Shown in pieces: positions 21,501 through 34,589 of a stretch of 64,000 nt of DNA (within the stretch, counting starts at the first letter, position 1; each line of letters begins with the position of its first letter). The notes beneath the pieces were generated by a model. That model saw only the letters and a program-made list of their open reading frames with translations. It was not told where the DNA came from and did no database searches. The position numbers and the translations under genes are program-made. Origin of the DNA: Macquaria australasica. Its lineage: Eukaryota > Chordata > Actinopteri > Centrarchiformes > Percichthyidae. The DNA is taken from contig SEMN01000012.1 of assembly GCA_005408345.1 (NCBI GenBank), positions 2,058,501 to 2,122,500 of the forward strand. The letters run 5' to 3'.

Positions 21501-23845
21501 AGGCGGCGCGGTTGTCGTTGCGGAGCCTCGTGGTCGGTGTCAGATCCTGGATGGCTTTCTGTGGATCCCCCATTCGGATGTAACATTCGGCACGAAGCTC
21601 CCGCGACTCAGGATCCCAGGGAGAGATCTGAGGAAAGACGGCAACTTTTATAAAGAATGAACAGACGTGTGCAAGCTAAATTCAGCTCAACAGCATAAAA
21701 ATTTACATTAAAATTCCTTTATTTAAACATATTTTTGACAGACAATCGACATATAATGGTAAATAATCCAACAATACAACTAGGAACACAAGATAACAAC
21801 AGATAAACTGCATGGAAATAGTTTCAGGAGACCTTTAAATGCAAATCTCAGCTTCCAAACCACACCCTACTCCACTCCAGAGCTGACACACACCTCAATG
21901 ACTCTCTCTAGCACGGTGATAGTAGCGCTGTAGTCCCCTTGGTGGTACGCAGCATGGGCCTCCTCCTGCAGCTCCTCCAGCTCGTTTGCTCTCATCAGCT
22001 GGTCCTGAGCTTCTTCGTGGTCTGGGGAGCGCTGCAGCTAAAAAAAACAAAACAAAAAAAACAACAAAAAAATAGGTGTATTCCTCCTTTAACCACATGC
22101 ATTATTCTGGCAAACTTCTGTTTCAGGTAAAACACTAAAAAGGACAGAAGCCGTGTTTTTAGGACTTAAACTTACCACTGCCTCAAAGTCCTCCCTGGCC
22201 TCCTGTGTGTTGCCCTGCTTTAACAGGATATTCCCTCTCTGCAATCTGGCCTGAAAATGCGGGAACATAAAGTGACGGGATGACAAGAAGAGGAGACGTA
22301 GGAGAGCAAGAGAAAGACCCAAGAGACAGAAAGAAATATGATGAGCACATGGACACAATAAAGTTAAGACTGCTAGTTTTTCTGGTCGTGATCAGGTGCA
22401 CTTACAGCCAGGAAGTCAGGCTTGAGCTGGATGGCTCTGGTGAGGTCTGGCAGGGCAGATTTGGATTTTCCCATAGCCAGGAACACTGCGGCTCGCTTGT
22501 AGTAGGTCAGGTAATTCTTAGAGTCTCCCTCTGTAAAATGTCAAGAACACTACATTTTTTATCTGTACTGAAAGACGTGATTTTGCGGCAAGTACGGAAG
22601 AGGACAGGCATTATTGGAGCAGAGACACAGGCTGGAAATGTCAGCCAGTGGTGAGAATATAAATGTGTGTCAGACTGTGTGTGTGTAACCTTACCCACAG
22701 CAGAGTGGTAGTGGGACAGAGCTTCAGCCAACTGACCAGCGGCCAAAAGTTTGCGGCCCATCTCCAAGTGGTGCTCGATCTCGACATGAGTCGCCCCCAA
22801 GACCCCTGTAACATAATACGGTGCTTGAGCCTCGCTAGAAATACAACACTGACAAACAGAGGGGGACTAAATTATAACAGCAGGCCATGCTGTAGCTTAA
22901 TTTGGTCTGTCAGCGTTTTTTTAAGATTCACTTTCACATTACGGTCCTACATCATAAGAATTACAAACACAAAAGATTATATCAGTAACTCAAAAAACAA
23001 ATCCATCTGATAAGTCTCAAGTAGCCAATTGGTGGAACAACGACAACACCTGAAACGGACCCCTAACATTATAAAAGTGCATTTTGTGGTGTATGTTAAG
23101 TTTATGTTAGCAAATGTATTCATATTATATTTTATAGGGTTGAGTGGTAAGACGTTATACATGATGTTCATTTGTTAACCGTCAGAGATTTTGTCGTGCC
23201 GTTTACACCAAGGAAGCCATTTCTTTATCTCTTGGTACGTCAAGCCAATGTTGCAAATCTGTGCATGACTTTAGGATCTCAATTTGTCAGGTATTTGTCG
23301 GCCTGTTAGTTTCTCAGTTTATTTTGAGGACCCCTTGAAAACAAGAGGGTGCATCTCAAGGTGCTTACCACGATATAAGTCAATTGACTTGCTTGTTAAA
23401 ATGTGAGGATTTCCTGCCTTTTTTTTTGGGGTGGGGGGTGGTTTATATAATTGTAATCTTAATATCTTTGGGTTTTGGACTGTTGATACAGAGGTAATAA
23501 TGGAGGTGTGGAGTCCCAAGGAAAGCTTGTAATTACTGTCATTCCACAAACTGCTCTTAGCTATTACTACGGCTCTGAAACACCTTGTAAAGCTGTTAAA
23601 TTCAGCTTTCATGACAGAGTTACAGTTCGGCAGTGACTTTGATTTTTGGGTTAAGTCTCGGAGGGGCACCCACGGCAGTTTGGGAAACTTTTAGCGAGCT
23701 GGAGACGTCTAGAAACGCCGTTTGAAAGAACCGTGTTTTCGGGCGTGCAGCCGGCCTTACCGTCCAGCTGGATGTCCAGGATGACACACAGCAGCGACAG
23801 GGAGCACAGGACCCCGCTGAGTCCTGTCCGCCGACACGAATCCAT
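18572..23845 (-). CDS. dnajc3: DnaJ homolog subfamily C member 3 (P58IPK), ER co-chaperone
   Basis: This ER-lumen TPR co-chaperone stimulates BiP ATPase through its J domain, binds unfolded clients through nine TPRs, and is known as an inhibitor of PERK/PKR kinases. Twelve exons, all in phase: 23761-23845, 22695-22805, 22406-22530, 22176-22250, 21894-22037, 21446-21627, 21160-21279, 20384-20489, 20171-20291, 19507-19639, 19238-19386 and 18572-18714. They give 497 residues, against about 504 in human. A hydrophobic signal peptide (LCSLSLLCVILDI) fills residues 13-25. The TPR landmarks include GRKLLAAGQLAEAL and KYESVMKTEP. The J domain (~392-461) starts DYYKILGV and keeps the catalytic HPD at 420-422. 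The C-terminus is Gly/Phe-rich (GGSFHFKFHQN) with no KDEL, as in the family. The gene looks intact. The paralogue (a or b) was not resolved. Confidence 0.97.
20640..20972. repeat. hAT-like non-autonomous element, copy 1 (in dnajc3 intron 7)
   Basis: It starts CAGGGTTCGTACAG and continues through a TTCAAG-rich body. It aligns over about 320 bp in the same orientation with the copy at 62247-62566. The right end fades at TTATACGAACC and has lost the terminal CCTG. The CAGGG termini suggest a hAT-type MITE. No transposase is encoded. Confidence 0.8.
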
Positions 23846-24269
23846 CGCTGAGTTTATTCACGCTTTCACACCGGGACCGGCGAGCTTGGCGGATCCACTT
23901 TCGAGTCGAGTGAAAATACCGATTTGTTTCATTGAAACGGCGGCGTTGCTCGTGAAATCTTCGCCGTTTCCCTCCGCCGGAGCGCAGGAGCAGCTACGAC
24001 GGTATATTTACGCTCCCGGTCTGACAGTTTTCCGTGTGGAAATGAGACACGCGGCTAAAAGGTTCCCCCCCCCCTCCCTGAAACGCTAACGATTTATCAG
24101 CAGCTCCCCACCTCGACGGGGACTCGGCGGGCTTTCCTTGAACTCGCAACACCTTCACGTAACACGGCGATGGGTGAGTTGAACAGCTGACGGGCTTGTA
24201 CGCTTTGTACACGAAACCCTCCCGGCTCTGGTCTCGGCGTCCCCTCCCTCTGTGGCCTACATTGCCACG

Positions 24270-24280
24270 GTTGGTCCACA
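24270..24280 (+). promoter_or_regulatory. ERSE-II-like site
   Basis: GTTGGTCCACA differs from the ERSE-II consensus ATTGG-N-CCACG at its first and last bases. It lies about 30 bp from the perfect ERSE. It may be a degenerate second site. Confidence 0.35.
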
Positions 24281-24308
24281 CGCCCGCACATCCGTGTCGG
24301 TCTAGAAA

Positions 24309-24327
24309 CGTGGGCCGCTCTCATTGG
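24309..24327 (-). promoter_or_regulatory. ER stress response element (ERSE)
   Basis: On the minus strand, the sense of dnajc3, the sequence is CCAAT-N9-CCACG with exactly nine bases between (GAGAGCGGC, containing the favoured GGC). This matches the consensus bound by NF-Y with ATF6/XBP1. It lies about 465 bp upstream of the dnajc3 ATG. DNAJC3 is a well-known target of the unfolded protein response, so location and function agree. Confidence 0.8.
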
Positions 24328-24420
24328 AGAGACTGGCTTAACTCTGATGGCACTCCCACGTCCCTGCACGGGTCAGGCAGCCGGGCGTCGCCACGGTGCG
24401 CGATGATAACTTAATGCATT

Positions 24421-25866
24421 GTGTTTAATGTAAATAACTCGATCAAGCAGAACAGGTTGCACATGTTAATTCTGCACTTTTGCTGAAGGGAAACCGAAAG
24501 TTAACTTCATCAATGTGGCTCGTCCTGTTGCTGTCAAATAAAAAAAACCAAATCCGTCACCTGAATTTTATTCAGTATTAGTGTCTCACTTTTATCATGT
24601 CTTTCTGACTTAGTATCTTTAGTCCTGCAGATGAGATTTTGGAACATTAAAATGTCTGGTGTCAATGTTTTCTCTATGATGTCACGTGTGTAATTATGGA
24701 GTAAACGCCTTTTAATTTATTAATTTTTATGATATTTTAACTTTAAGATAGTTTGTTTAAAACAAATCAGAATCTGCCTTAAAAGATAAATAAATCGACT
24801 TTTCTAATATGCGTGTAGAAAAAGAATGTAAACCCGTCTTCATGTCATTACACCCCCCAAATTAGCTAAATATCTCATTATTATGACTTCTGAATTATGA
24901 AGCACACAGTGTAATATATATTGTATACATACAGAAAGACAAAACCCTACTTTTGAAGCTAATTTAAATAGTAAAAAATTATAATTTAATGGAAATATAA
25001 CATTTGAGACACAGGAAGTGATCTCTCAATAGTCTGAATAATACGCTGGTGCCTACATAATTTATAATTCCTCATCATTTGTGCTGAATAGTGTATTGTT
25101 TCTTATTTTAAATGATTTTTATTTGCAATCTTAAACTCAAATAATTCACAATAATAATAATAATATAATTAACATTGTTATTGTTTGTGAACAAAAAGAT
25201 TTTTAAAAGTATTTTAATCAACTTCAGGAATACAAAGTCAAACCAAAATGTTTAGCATTACACATTTTATTGTGTGCAATCGTACAAAAACATCAAAAGG
25301 AAGATAACTTGTCCTCCACCCTCTTTCACGGGTACTATCTATAAAACTGTACAAAACAACACACAAATATCTGGATTATCACAGTTTTGACCTTCCCCTT
25401 ACAAACGTATAGAAGTGCAGATCATTAAATGATTGGATTCCTTTGAAAATAAGTGACTGTATTATTATATGTAAACGTGCTAACATCATCAGGGAGACAT
25501 AAATAGAATAATTGCAAGCATACAGTATGTTTGAACGGTGACACAGTGATGAGTAACTTAGCTTTTTACAACTTTTACAACATCAATGCTATCATTTCAA
25601 TGCTATAATTTTTTTTTTTACAGAATACACACTTGATATTGTGATTATATACAGTTCAGTGGTGCTATGTTACTTCCAACACTGAACATTTGATGGACCA
25701 TTTCCTGGACCATAAGCTCCATCTGAAGTGTAAAAACTGAACACTAGGACATGTTAGATGCCTCAACAAAAACTGAGGTGATGATGAAAAAAAGTTTACC
25801 CCAGGCCTTTTTAAGAGATTTGATTGTTTGTTTGTTTTTTGACAAAGTTCAGTTTTCATATCCCGC
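24421..25866. other. AT-rich gap and cldn15 3' UTR
   Basis: No gene was seen. The part from about 25245 to 25866 is probably the cldn15 3' UTR, with a minus-strand AATAAA at 25266-25271. The rest is AT-rich. Confidence 0.5.
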
Positions 25867-27725
25867 TCAAACGTAAGCATTTCGGCCGTAAGTACTATTA
25901 GCCACGCTTCTGGTCGGTGCAGCTCCAGAATATACAGTTCCCCTGGTTTGATAAGGCAAAGGGCTGCAAAACAAGATGGTTAAACAAAAACATCAGTCAC
26001 TGAGGTTGGATGCCTGAATCACTTCATGTCCTCAAATCAACAATCTTGACAGAATTTCATACTGTAGGCCTTTATCACAGCAGACATTTTGACTTGTCAT
26101 AGCAGGAAAAGGACAGGTGTAACATTAATGATGGCTCTGCTCTATTCACGTGTGCCAGTAAATCATTTTTTCTTTTACCCTACCACTGGGGGGCGCCAAA
26201 CTAAAATTTTAAATCCTACAAATAGTGGATTTAATCTTTAGCCTCATATAAGAGATTTTTTTTTTCATTACCTCGCACTTAAAAGTGACTTTCACACATT
26301 TACATCTAGTGTATGGAGGAACCAGAGAGCAATGCAAATGAATAACTTGAATAAATTGTTACAAGCAATTAATTAACAGTAAATTCATCAATAAATAAAT
26401 AAATATTACATGTTTGCAGAAAGAGAAAGATCAAACTGTTAGAATTGAACTCACTATTTTTCCTCTGTGCCCATTTTGCAGGAGCAGGTGAGGCAGGATC
26501 CTCCGGCGATGGCGAGCACAGCGGAGCACCAGCCGATGTAAAGTCCTTCTCCTATTTCATACCTGTGACACACAGCAGAGTTTCAGCCGGCACTCGTTTG
26601 AGCTTCACGTTAGGCCTTTTTTAGTCATCCCTCCCCACCACCACTATCTTACCTTATCCCAGGATAGAAAGGGTCAAAGAATTCCTGAGTGATGTTGAAG
26701 GCGTACCAGGACACTGCGACCATTGTGCACACACCTTTTGATAGAAAAAGAGCTATCAAACACTCTTTAATCATTGAGAAAGCAGCGGGAAAGCTGCCAG
26801 ACTGTTACACAGAGGTCCAAAGTCTTGCAGGAAACCACGCAGGAGGAAAGTTATGGAGGATTGATTAGAACTTGCAATAAAACATGATTATAATTTATTA
26901 ACATTTTGGAGAAGTTCATCCATCTTTTTTTATAGGGAAGTGCATTGGGAGGTCATTACTGTTCAGACTGGTCGGAAATAACATCTTAACTTTGGACTCA
27001 ATCTCAATTTAAATACATTTTTCTTTTCTTTGTTACCTTGAAGTATAAAAAGGACTCCAGCCATGCCAGCGATCCTCCCTTTGAGCACATAGTTTTCCCC
27101 TCCAGCCTTCGAACACTGCACTCCTATCAGGGCCGCCACCAGTCCAAAGGTGCCCATCACAATCGCGGTGATCATCAAGGCACGAGATGCTTGGACGTAA
27201 CCTGAACACATTGTGGAAATAAACACAAACAGCCACTGAATTCACCATCTTTTTACTTGTTTTTTTTTTTTTTTTTTTTTACAGTTTGTAAGATTCATCA
27301 AGTTCAACTGAGCAAAAGTTGAGGCACTTTTTATTGCATAGTCATTTCTTCCTGACCAAGCAGCATGAGTGTTTCATGTAAATTAACTGTACTTTCAACT
27401 TTTTGGAGTTAAAATGGTCTATGATTGATTGTTTCGTGGATCAAAAATAAATTTAAAAAATCTTAAATTGTGTAACTAAAAGTATTTATCTCAATTAGAT
27501 CAACATACCACTCAAAGCGAGCAGCGAAGGGAACTCCCTGCAGTTATGCACCCCGGTCGAATCCGTCGCACATGACATCCACAAGTTTTCATAGATGGTG
27601 GAGGTGGTGATGACGTTCCCGTCGACGGTGGAGGTCCTCCAGTAACGGTTCGGCAGGGCGACCCCAACCATCACCCAACCAATGAACCCCAGCACCAAAG
27701 CCACTACTTCCACAACTGGATCCAT
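25867..27725 (-). CDS. cldn15: Claudin-15 (tight-junction, cation-pore claudin)
   Basis: Claudins are four-pass tight-junction proteins; claudin-15 forms paracellular cation pores, best known in gut. Five exons: 27509-27725, 27037-27201, 26653-26734, 26455-26562 and 25867-25963, giving 222 residues with all phases consistent. The start is MDPVVEVVALVLGFIG. The claudin signature W-x-n-C-C is present as ENLWMSCATDSTGVHNCREF, with the charged first loop typical of claudin-15 (TVDGNVITTSTIYENLW). Four hydrophobic segments follow, and the protein ends NAYV, a PDZ-binding tail. The alternative upstream start (GTG at 27743) is not used. Adjacent fis1, as in human, supports claudin-15 over claudin-10, which was considered because it lies near DNAJC3 in human. 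Confidence 0.92.
26070..26152. repeat. Single-arm copy of the 10051-10274 repeat family
   Basis: In cldn15 intron 4, about 80 bp (TTATCACAGCAGACATTTTG through AGCAGGAAAAGGACAGGTG) match one arm of the foldback element at 10051-10274. The other arm is missing. Confidence 0.65.
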
Positions 27726-29597
27726 AACCCCTCCTCGACCCAACAGTCAACCAAAAGTATATCCAGATCTCAGACTTTTTTAAATCAATAAAACTTGTCG
27801 TAAAACTCAGAACATCTGATTCTGGTGTGATAGAAAGTGAGCGAGTATCTGAGAGATCAGAGCGTCTGGTCTGCCCCTCTGAGATGTGTCCAGCTCAACA
27901 GATATGTATAATGATTTATATGACTTGCTTTCTCTCCTCCCCCCTGCCCTCACACACATGCTCTATCTTCTTCTTCTATTTTTTTTTTTTTTGCATTTTA
28001 CACCCCTGAAACTGAACAGGTGTTTATCGGCTCACTGTCAAGGTCCAATGTTCGTCTGTCGCCCTTAATGACATTGCACTGTGTATGTTTATTTGACATG
28101 TTCAGGTTTTTTTCTTTCAACATGCGTCTGATCACAAAGAATTGATCGCACACAGATTTTCACCAACTATACAATCTGATACACAATCAAACATTATTAT
28201 CAATGTACGAGTTTTTAATACTTTTTTGTGATGGAGCTTTCTCAAAAATGTTATTATTTGTATCTTTATACCCCAAGATTCGTACTTAAGTGGCGTTACA
28301 CACAGTACCTTTTGAATAAAGCCAACTAAACCTTGTTAGTTTTATTATTGTCACAATCACTGAGCGTCACACCCAGCATTTTGTAACGTTTTGGAAAGCT
28401 ATCAACATGTAATTGGCCTAATTCAAGTACCAAAGAAACAGCTAACAGCAAATGACAAAGGTCTAAAGTTACCCACGTCATCCTGTTGTTTCTTGTTTTT
28501 GAGTGCCTTCATTAATAATCCTGATAGCTGCTGAGTCAGTGTTGCCAAATCCAGGTCATGCCCAGTCCACCTAATTGATAATATTAAGATAAAGCTTTCA
28601 AAGAAAGCCCTCAAGTGTACAGAGGTGAGGAGATTTTTAAACCAGCAAACTAATTTGTATAAAGGTCAAGAATGAGCTTCCATAAATAGACACACAGTTC
28701 ACCAACAATAAACCAGATCCAAGCTGTTCATCAGTTTTCCTTAACGGAAGTGAGAGGTGAAGTGTTTACAAAGGAAAATCTGTTTACTGTAAATCAACAC
28801 CATGACACTGAAATGGTTGTAAAATCTAATATTTAATCAAAATCTTTTTTTTTTACATTTTGAAAGAGGTGACGGCAATTACTCAAGACAATAGTGTTAC
28901 ATTTTATAGATTAAAAAGTAACTCAAATACAGGATTAAAAACTGGCCTGCTTACCAGATTGTAATTCTTTTATATGTTTTGGTCTTGAAGTACTGTCATA
29001 GTTATTGTTTCCAAACTATTCTTCCCTCAATAGAGAGGAAATACACTTTTGTGAATAAGGCAAACTGCTAATAAGGTATTGAGAGGCTTCTCTTGTTGCT
29101 GTTGCAATTATCACTGATGACATAAACTGATTACAGATTACCACACTTTTCCATGATTATCATGATATGTCATCTAAGCAGCAGGCAGAGGACCCAAGTG
29201 CAGACAGGCGGGGAGGCTGAAGCAGTTCAAATATTTATTAATTACAAACTAAACTTACAAAACTCAGGACCACACGCAATACACAAGAGACAAGACCAGG
29301 GAATAACACACAGTCCACACAAGAGTCCTTGGGATCATGACAATGATAACAATAAAGGTTAGTACATGTAGCATTATAAAAAGGGTTAATCTCAGTCACA
29401 GAACAATTATCTTGATGAAAATTTAAAAATGGAGTAACCTGTATACTTCTTAAAGGTAAAATCCACCAAAAACAGAGTTTACATGAGGTGTTATTTAATG
29501 TAGTAAAGGTCAGGTTTCTTTATTGTTTTGAATTAACTTGAATTTACTGAATTTAATTAATTAATTGAATTTACTATTTGTTGTTTTCATTTATTAG

Positions 29598-30112
29598 TCA
29601 CGCTAGCATCATGGCTCGATCTATTGGTCCACCACTTTGGTCCAGAGTGAAATATCTCAACAACTATTGGATGGATTGCAGTGAAACTTTGCACAAACAT
29701 TTGTGTTCCCCAGAGGATGAACCCTAGTCACATTGGTGATCCGCAGAGTTTTCCTCTAGCGCCACCATGAGGATGATATTTGTGGCTTTAAGTTAAATGT
29801 TTCAACAAGATGGATTGCCGTAAAATGTGGTACACACATTCATGTTCCCTTCAGGATGAATTGTAATAACTTCTGTTACATCAGGTGCCATCATCGGGCC
29901 CAAATCTAGATTTGTCCAATACTTTGCTTTATGACCAAATACCTGCATTATTAATGACATACCCATCAGCCTCAGCCTCAGTAAACACTATACCTACTTA
30001 ACAGCAACATGTTAACATTGTCATTGTGAGCATGTTAGCATGCTGACATTAACATCTAGCTCAAAACAACACAGTGTCTATAATTGCAGCCATATTACAG
30101 TATTACCAAGTG
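29598..30112 (+). repeat. Dispersed teleost repeat, longer copy
   Basis: It contains the phrases AAATATCTCAACAACTATTGG, GATGGATTGC and CTAGCGCCACCATGAGG, and a tail rich in GTTAGCATGCTGACATTAAC. This is a common non-coding family in fish genomes that I know by sequence but cannot name with certainty. A shorter copy in the opposite orientation lies at 46290-46440. Confidence 0.7.
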
Positions 30113-32639
30113 AGATGTTTTACGGGTTCTACACTGGTAATTACAAGTGTTTGAATCAAGTATCCTATTTTTCCTCTTTTTTATATTGATTAACTATTGT
30201 TGTGATTTTTTTAAACCTCCAAGTCCAGGAATAATACATTGATTAACATCAGGGACACTGTGAGAGTATCTGGGGTCTTTTTTTGGTCCTAGAGGACGGT
30301 TGTCTCTCTTTGGCCATGGTCACAATGAAATATAAGTTAAAAAAATAAGGTATAATTTTGAGGGGCAACCTTCCTTGTATCACCTGTTTATCAAAACAAA
30401 TGCAGAAATTCAAACCACAGGTAAATCTAAACTCACTGGCCTACCTCATCTACTTCACCTCCCCCTGAGCTCATCTGAAAACTGGATCCGGCCCCATCAT
30501 AAACGTCTCATTTTATGGCCGAGCTGTTTGCAAAGCCCGTCTTTTTTTTACGGCTCACTTGGCTGCAGTATTGGTTGCTGATGAGTTTGTGTTATTAGAT
30601 TGTTTATGTCTCAGTGGCTTTGTCTATGAAAACAAAGTGTATGTGATCTTCCTCTTGGAAAGAGGCCCATAACGTTTTCATGTACTTTCCAGGAATAAGC
30701 CATTAAAGAGAGCTGGGATGAGCATGTAACAAGGACAGACAACACGGACGACTGCACAGAATACATAAAAACAATTTTAAAAAGATGTCTGTGTGTGCTG
30801 GTTTATTTACAAAAAGAATATGGGTAACTACTATAAAAAAATACATTTAACTGAAGTTGCTGTTTTAAGAGATAGAAACAGTTCTTGCTTAATTTAAAAC
30901 CCTCTTGTGGTCCAGGCCTATCTTAAAAACTGAATTATTAGAGCAGATAGGTTGATTTTATTATTTTACAACTATACATCTTATGAAATATGCACATGTG
31001 AACACTCACACACACATTACTTGATACATGAAATATGTTTATTACCATATACTGAATATTTTTCTACATATAATGGTTGTTCCGTTGGAAATAATCGGCT
31101 TTAGAAATGTGAAAATGTGTTATAAACAAGTGAAAAGATGCTTAAAGGCCATGAAAATGTGTTTTCTAAATAGGCTTATTACTGTGAGCAACTGGGTCAA
31201 ACATGAACACACAATTTTCTGCCAAAATTACAACAGTTTTGGTTATTTCATGAGTGATATCTGTGTTTGCGTCTTTTTCTGTTCTTCTCACTGGTTTGAA
31301 GTGGGCGGAGATCAGTTGTACTACACTACAACACTAAAATGTCCTGACTTTTCATAAAGTAATCAAGTGGACCCACTCTCGCGCTGTGAGACGCAGACTA
31401 GAGTGGTAACGTTACTGGAAGACTTTTGCAATAGAAACATTTTCCAACAACAGCAAAATGTGATGCTTTTCTTTAAAAGAAAGAAAGGAGATGAGAGTTG
31501 GTTGATGAAAAGTTAGTAAAAAAGGCATGTATTTTGAGTTACAGTGAGACAATATAATCATAATGGACAAACACTGGACTTAAATATAGACAAAAGCTAA
31601 CACATTCATTTACAGTGACCTTGATAAAACTGTTGATTGCCATAAATAAAGTTCCATACATCTACCAGTCATATTCTTCAAAGCATAGCTTCTATCCATA
31701 ATTGAATACCACAGCATGTGATGTTCAGTATGGTTATGGGTTAAACATGCAGAGAGTAAGACAGTAGCTGAGAATATGATGAAAGCATGTAGAAATGCAG
31801 ACCTGCACAAAAAATTGTGACAAAAATTAAATTTTACTGTCTGTCTCTGTGTCACTGCGTGCAGTAAAATAAGGTGACTGACAATAAACTACTGTTCTAC
31901 TGGATTACACAGTAACTTCAAATTACTGTGTAATGACATGCATACAGGGTGTAACTTAACTATGAGACCATGTTCCCAGACATATTCCCTTTCTTCGATT
32001 ACACATTAATATCTCTCAGCCATGCGTTTAAACCGGTGGATACTCAATGAACATTGGCCCTCATAACTGAAACGCACTGAAGCCGATCTGAATTACACTG
32101 GGTTTGATGAATCATTGATGTTAATGTGTGTTTAAACTGTGCATTGGATGAGTTTTAAGATGATGCCAGCTTTTTTTCTTCTGCTCCTCTGTGTGGATAT
32201 TAGATTAATTGTTTGGAGGACTTCTACCCACCCTGACATCTGGTTTTCTGTGGTTGTTTGCCCACTCGATCACCTCTTTGACACCAAAGAAGATTACCGT
32301 TTTCACTGATCTGTCCCTGGGAAGTTTCGGTCCTGTCAGTACAGTTAATGAGTAACGCCCCATGAGGCTGATAACACCACACACAACTGATAGCCTCCAT
32401 AAGCCTTCCTGTCGTAAAACGGCGACTTGAATCTCCCCGGGCGTCAAGATGTGAAGACGATCGACACGAGTGAACTAGGCCAGGCACGTTTTTGTTCAAA
32501 CATGTACGGCCCAACCAAAGTGCTGAAGACTCAAACACTTAGATAATGATTATAACGCACTCTCTTTCACAGTGTACACCAGAACCTCATTGTGAATTTA
32601 ATAGTCAATAAACTACAGTGATAAGGATGGAATTATATA

Positions 32640-33560
32640 TTGGACTTTGCTCCATCAACAGAAGATTCTTATGAAAATGACTCTGATAAATTGAACAGTT
32701 AAAAACATAAGACATACTCATAATATCCTTTTTTATGCAGACGATACAGTTTTGTAGGCATTTAGCTCTTCTTCCTCTAAAACAATGCCTAGATTACTGG
32801 TACCAGATCTGCTTGGCCTGCCAGATCTCCTCAAGGTCCTGCATTTACAGATGAGGTAACACATTGACATTATGATTCTCATGATTGGCTGTACGTAGGA
32901 AAGTTTACATTTTGATTGTGCGATTGTTTGTGTAGAAAAATATCCAAATGTCCATATTCTTTTTTAAACTGAGCTTGATATTATGAAAAGGTATTTGATC
33001 CAGTTTCTTTTTACAATAACAGAGTTAATTGCAGGTCTTTTTTTTTTCTTTTCCACCGTCTGATTACATTTTATGTCATAATAACTATAAAACAAAGATT
33101 TATTTTTTATTTTTTTACTTTATCTGTCAATCAAGAGAAATGGAAACTGCTGGAATTAAATAAAAATGACCTGCAATAAACTGAGAAGCATGCTGAAAAA
33201 AAGTTTCATATACTTAAGCTGTATTTAAACAATTCCATGTTTATATTACATTTTTGTCTGTATTCATACATATAATTGATTTCATAAAGGTTTATCTATT
33301 TATTTAATATTGGGTCTCCATAAGAAAAAAGCTCATTTCTGTGTTGAAGACATGAAAACCACTGTGAAGTCAACAATCATGTCTATATTTGACTATGGAG
33401 ATGTCCTGTTCTTACAAGTGGCTCACTCCACTTTAAAACTACATGATGCAGTTTAGTATTGCACTTTACATTTCATTATATGAGATAATGATGCCAAACA
33501 GTTCATAGTTTCAGCTTCTCATATGTGAGGATTTGCTGCTTTTTCCTTGTAATTATAACA
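32640..33560 (+). mobile_element. Decayed LINE reverse-transcriptase fragment (L2/CR1-like)
   Basis: Two separated pieces of LINE ORF2 can be read. The first has the reverse-transcriptase catalytic box FYADDTV at 32731-32751. The second, near 33367-33480, has IMSIFDYGDVLF followed by a STLKLHDAV-like stretch, typical of the C-terminal part of L2-type elements. Between and after them are stop codons and frameshifts, so the copy is dead and 5'-truncated. Family assignment is from memory of motif order. Confidence 0.7.
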
Positions 33561-34589
33561 TTTTTTTAGTTTTAGTCCAGCCAATAGTTGGACAAAACTA
33601 TGTAAATGTGTCACTTTGTAAATATGTATCTTTAGACCTATTTAGAGATTGTTTCTAAAGCATTTGTGTGACTATGTTTGTTGTACGTCTTCTCTTCTGC
33701 ACGTATTTATTCTGCTGTACTCAGCGCTCTCGTGCAAAGGAGATCTCAAAAGACATTCATACCTGTGTGTATGGTATTCTAACACTGAGGCAGCATTGAA
33801 CAGCTCAACAATAATTTCCAGAAAACACAAATCTTCTCTCAGATCAAATTAATTTTAATTAACAAGATGGAAAACACAACCCATTAAATGTAGCGCAGGT
33901 AAATGTTAAGAAATGCATTTTCCATGACAAAAGGTATTCATTTCCAATAAAAAGTTGTATTCAGAACAAATTAACAGAAACCTCATGTCCAAAATAAATG
34001 CAAAACATCCCCTCATTTCCTCATTTCCTTCAAAGCAGCAGCTGGACTTCATCAGCAGTATGGCAGAGTCACTGCTTCCCACCAGGAAACAAATCACACT
34101 GTTGCTTTTGGCAATACAAGCTTCACTTCCTACTGTACTAGTAACACTTTCCTTAACAATGCATTTCTTTATGTCAAAAATAATTAAACAGACAGTTACA
34201 GAACCACAACTGCACTTTAATAAAGATAATTTTTTACAAAGTGTAAATGTCAACTTAGGAAGTTTAGGCTGAGGTGCATACTAACTGAGAAATTACATTT
34301 AGCTGCACCTTGACTATTCTAATTTATTTACACAAATAATGAGAAAGTGCCATGCTATGGTGTGTGAGTAGACAGCTAAGTAATGTATGGTGACTCTCAA
34401 CCCTGTTAAAATATAACGGGTTATTCACTGGCATTATTCAAACCCTTTAATGTGTTGCAGGACATATTCAACTTCAAACCAAAATGTTATACCCCCTCAA
34501 GCTTTCTGCACAAAGTTTTAATTGTTTATGCAGGGGTATGGTCAGTGTATAAGTCCAGCAAAATGAAGACGCGTCGTCCCATGTCCAGG

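Larger units (their letters stand above)
23846..24420 (-). promoter_or_regulatory. dnajc3 promoter, CpG-rich
   Basis: This GC- and CpG-rich flank directly precedes the dnajc3 ATG, then turns sharply AT-rich near 24420. It carries a perfect ER stress response element (24309-24327) and an ERSE-II-like site (24270-24280). The large open frames here on both strands reflect GC content, not genes. Confidence 0.7.
27726..34589. other. Gene-poor gap between cldn15 and fis1
   Basis: In 6.9 kb of AT-rich DNA I recognise no functional protein gene. It contains a dispersed teleost repeat (29598-30112) and a decayed LINE fragment (about 32640-33560). The right end (about 34310-34589) is likely the fis1 3' UTR, with a minus-strand AATAAA at 34323-34328. 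The short open frames at 31028, 31610, 32205 and 33906 have no known similarity. Confidence 0.55.

Noticed and set aside
24097..24414. Open frames in the dnajc3 CpG-rich promoter
   Set aside because: High GC removes stops by chance; composition is Arg/Pro-rich with no motif.
25867..27725. Claudin-10 as the identity of the claudin gene
   Set aside because: DNAJC3 lies near CLDN10 in human, but the first loop and the fis1 neighbour fit claudin-15 better.
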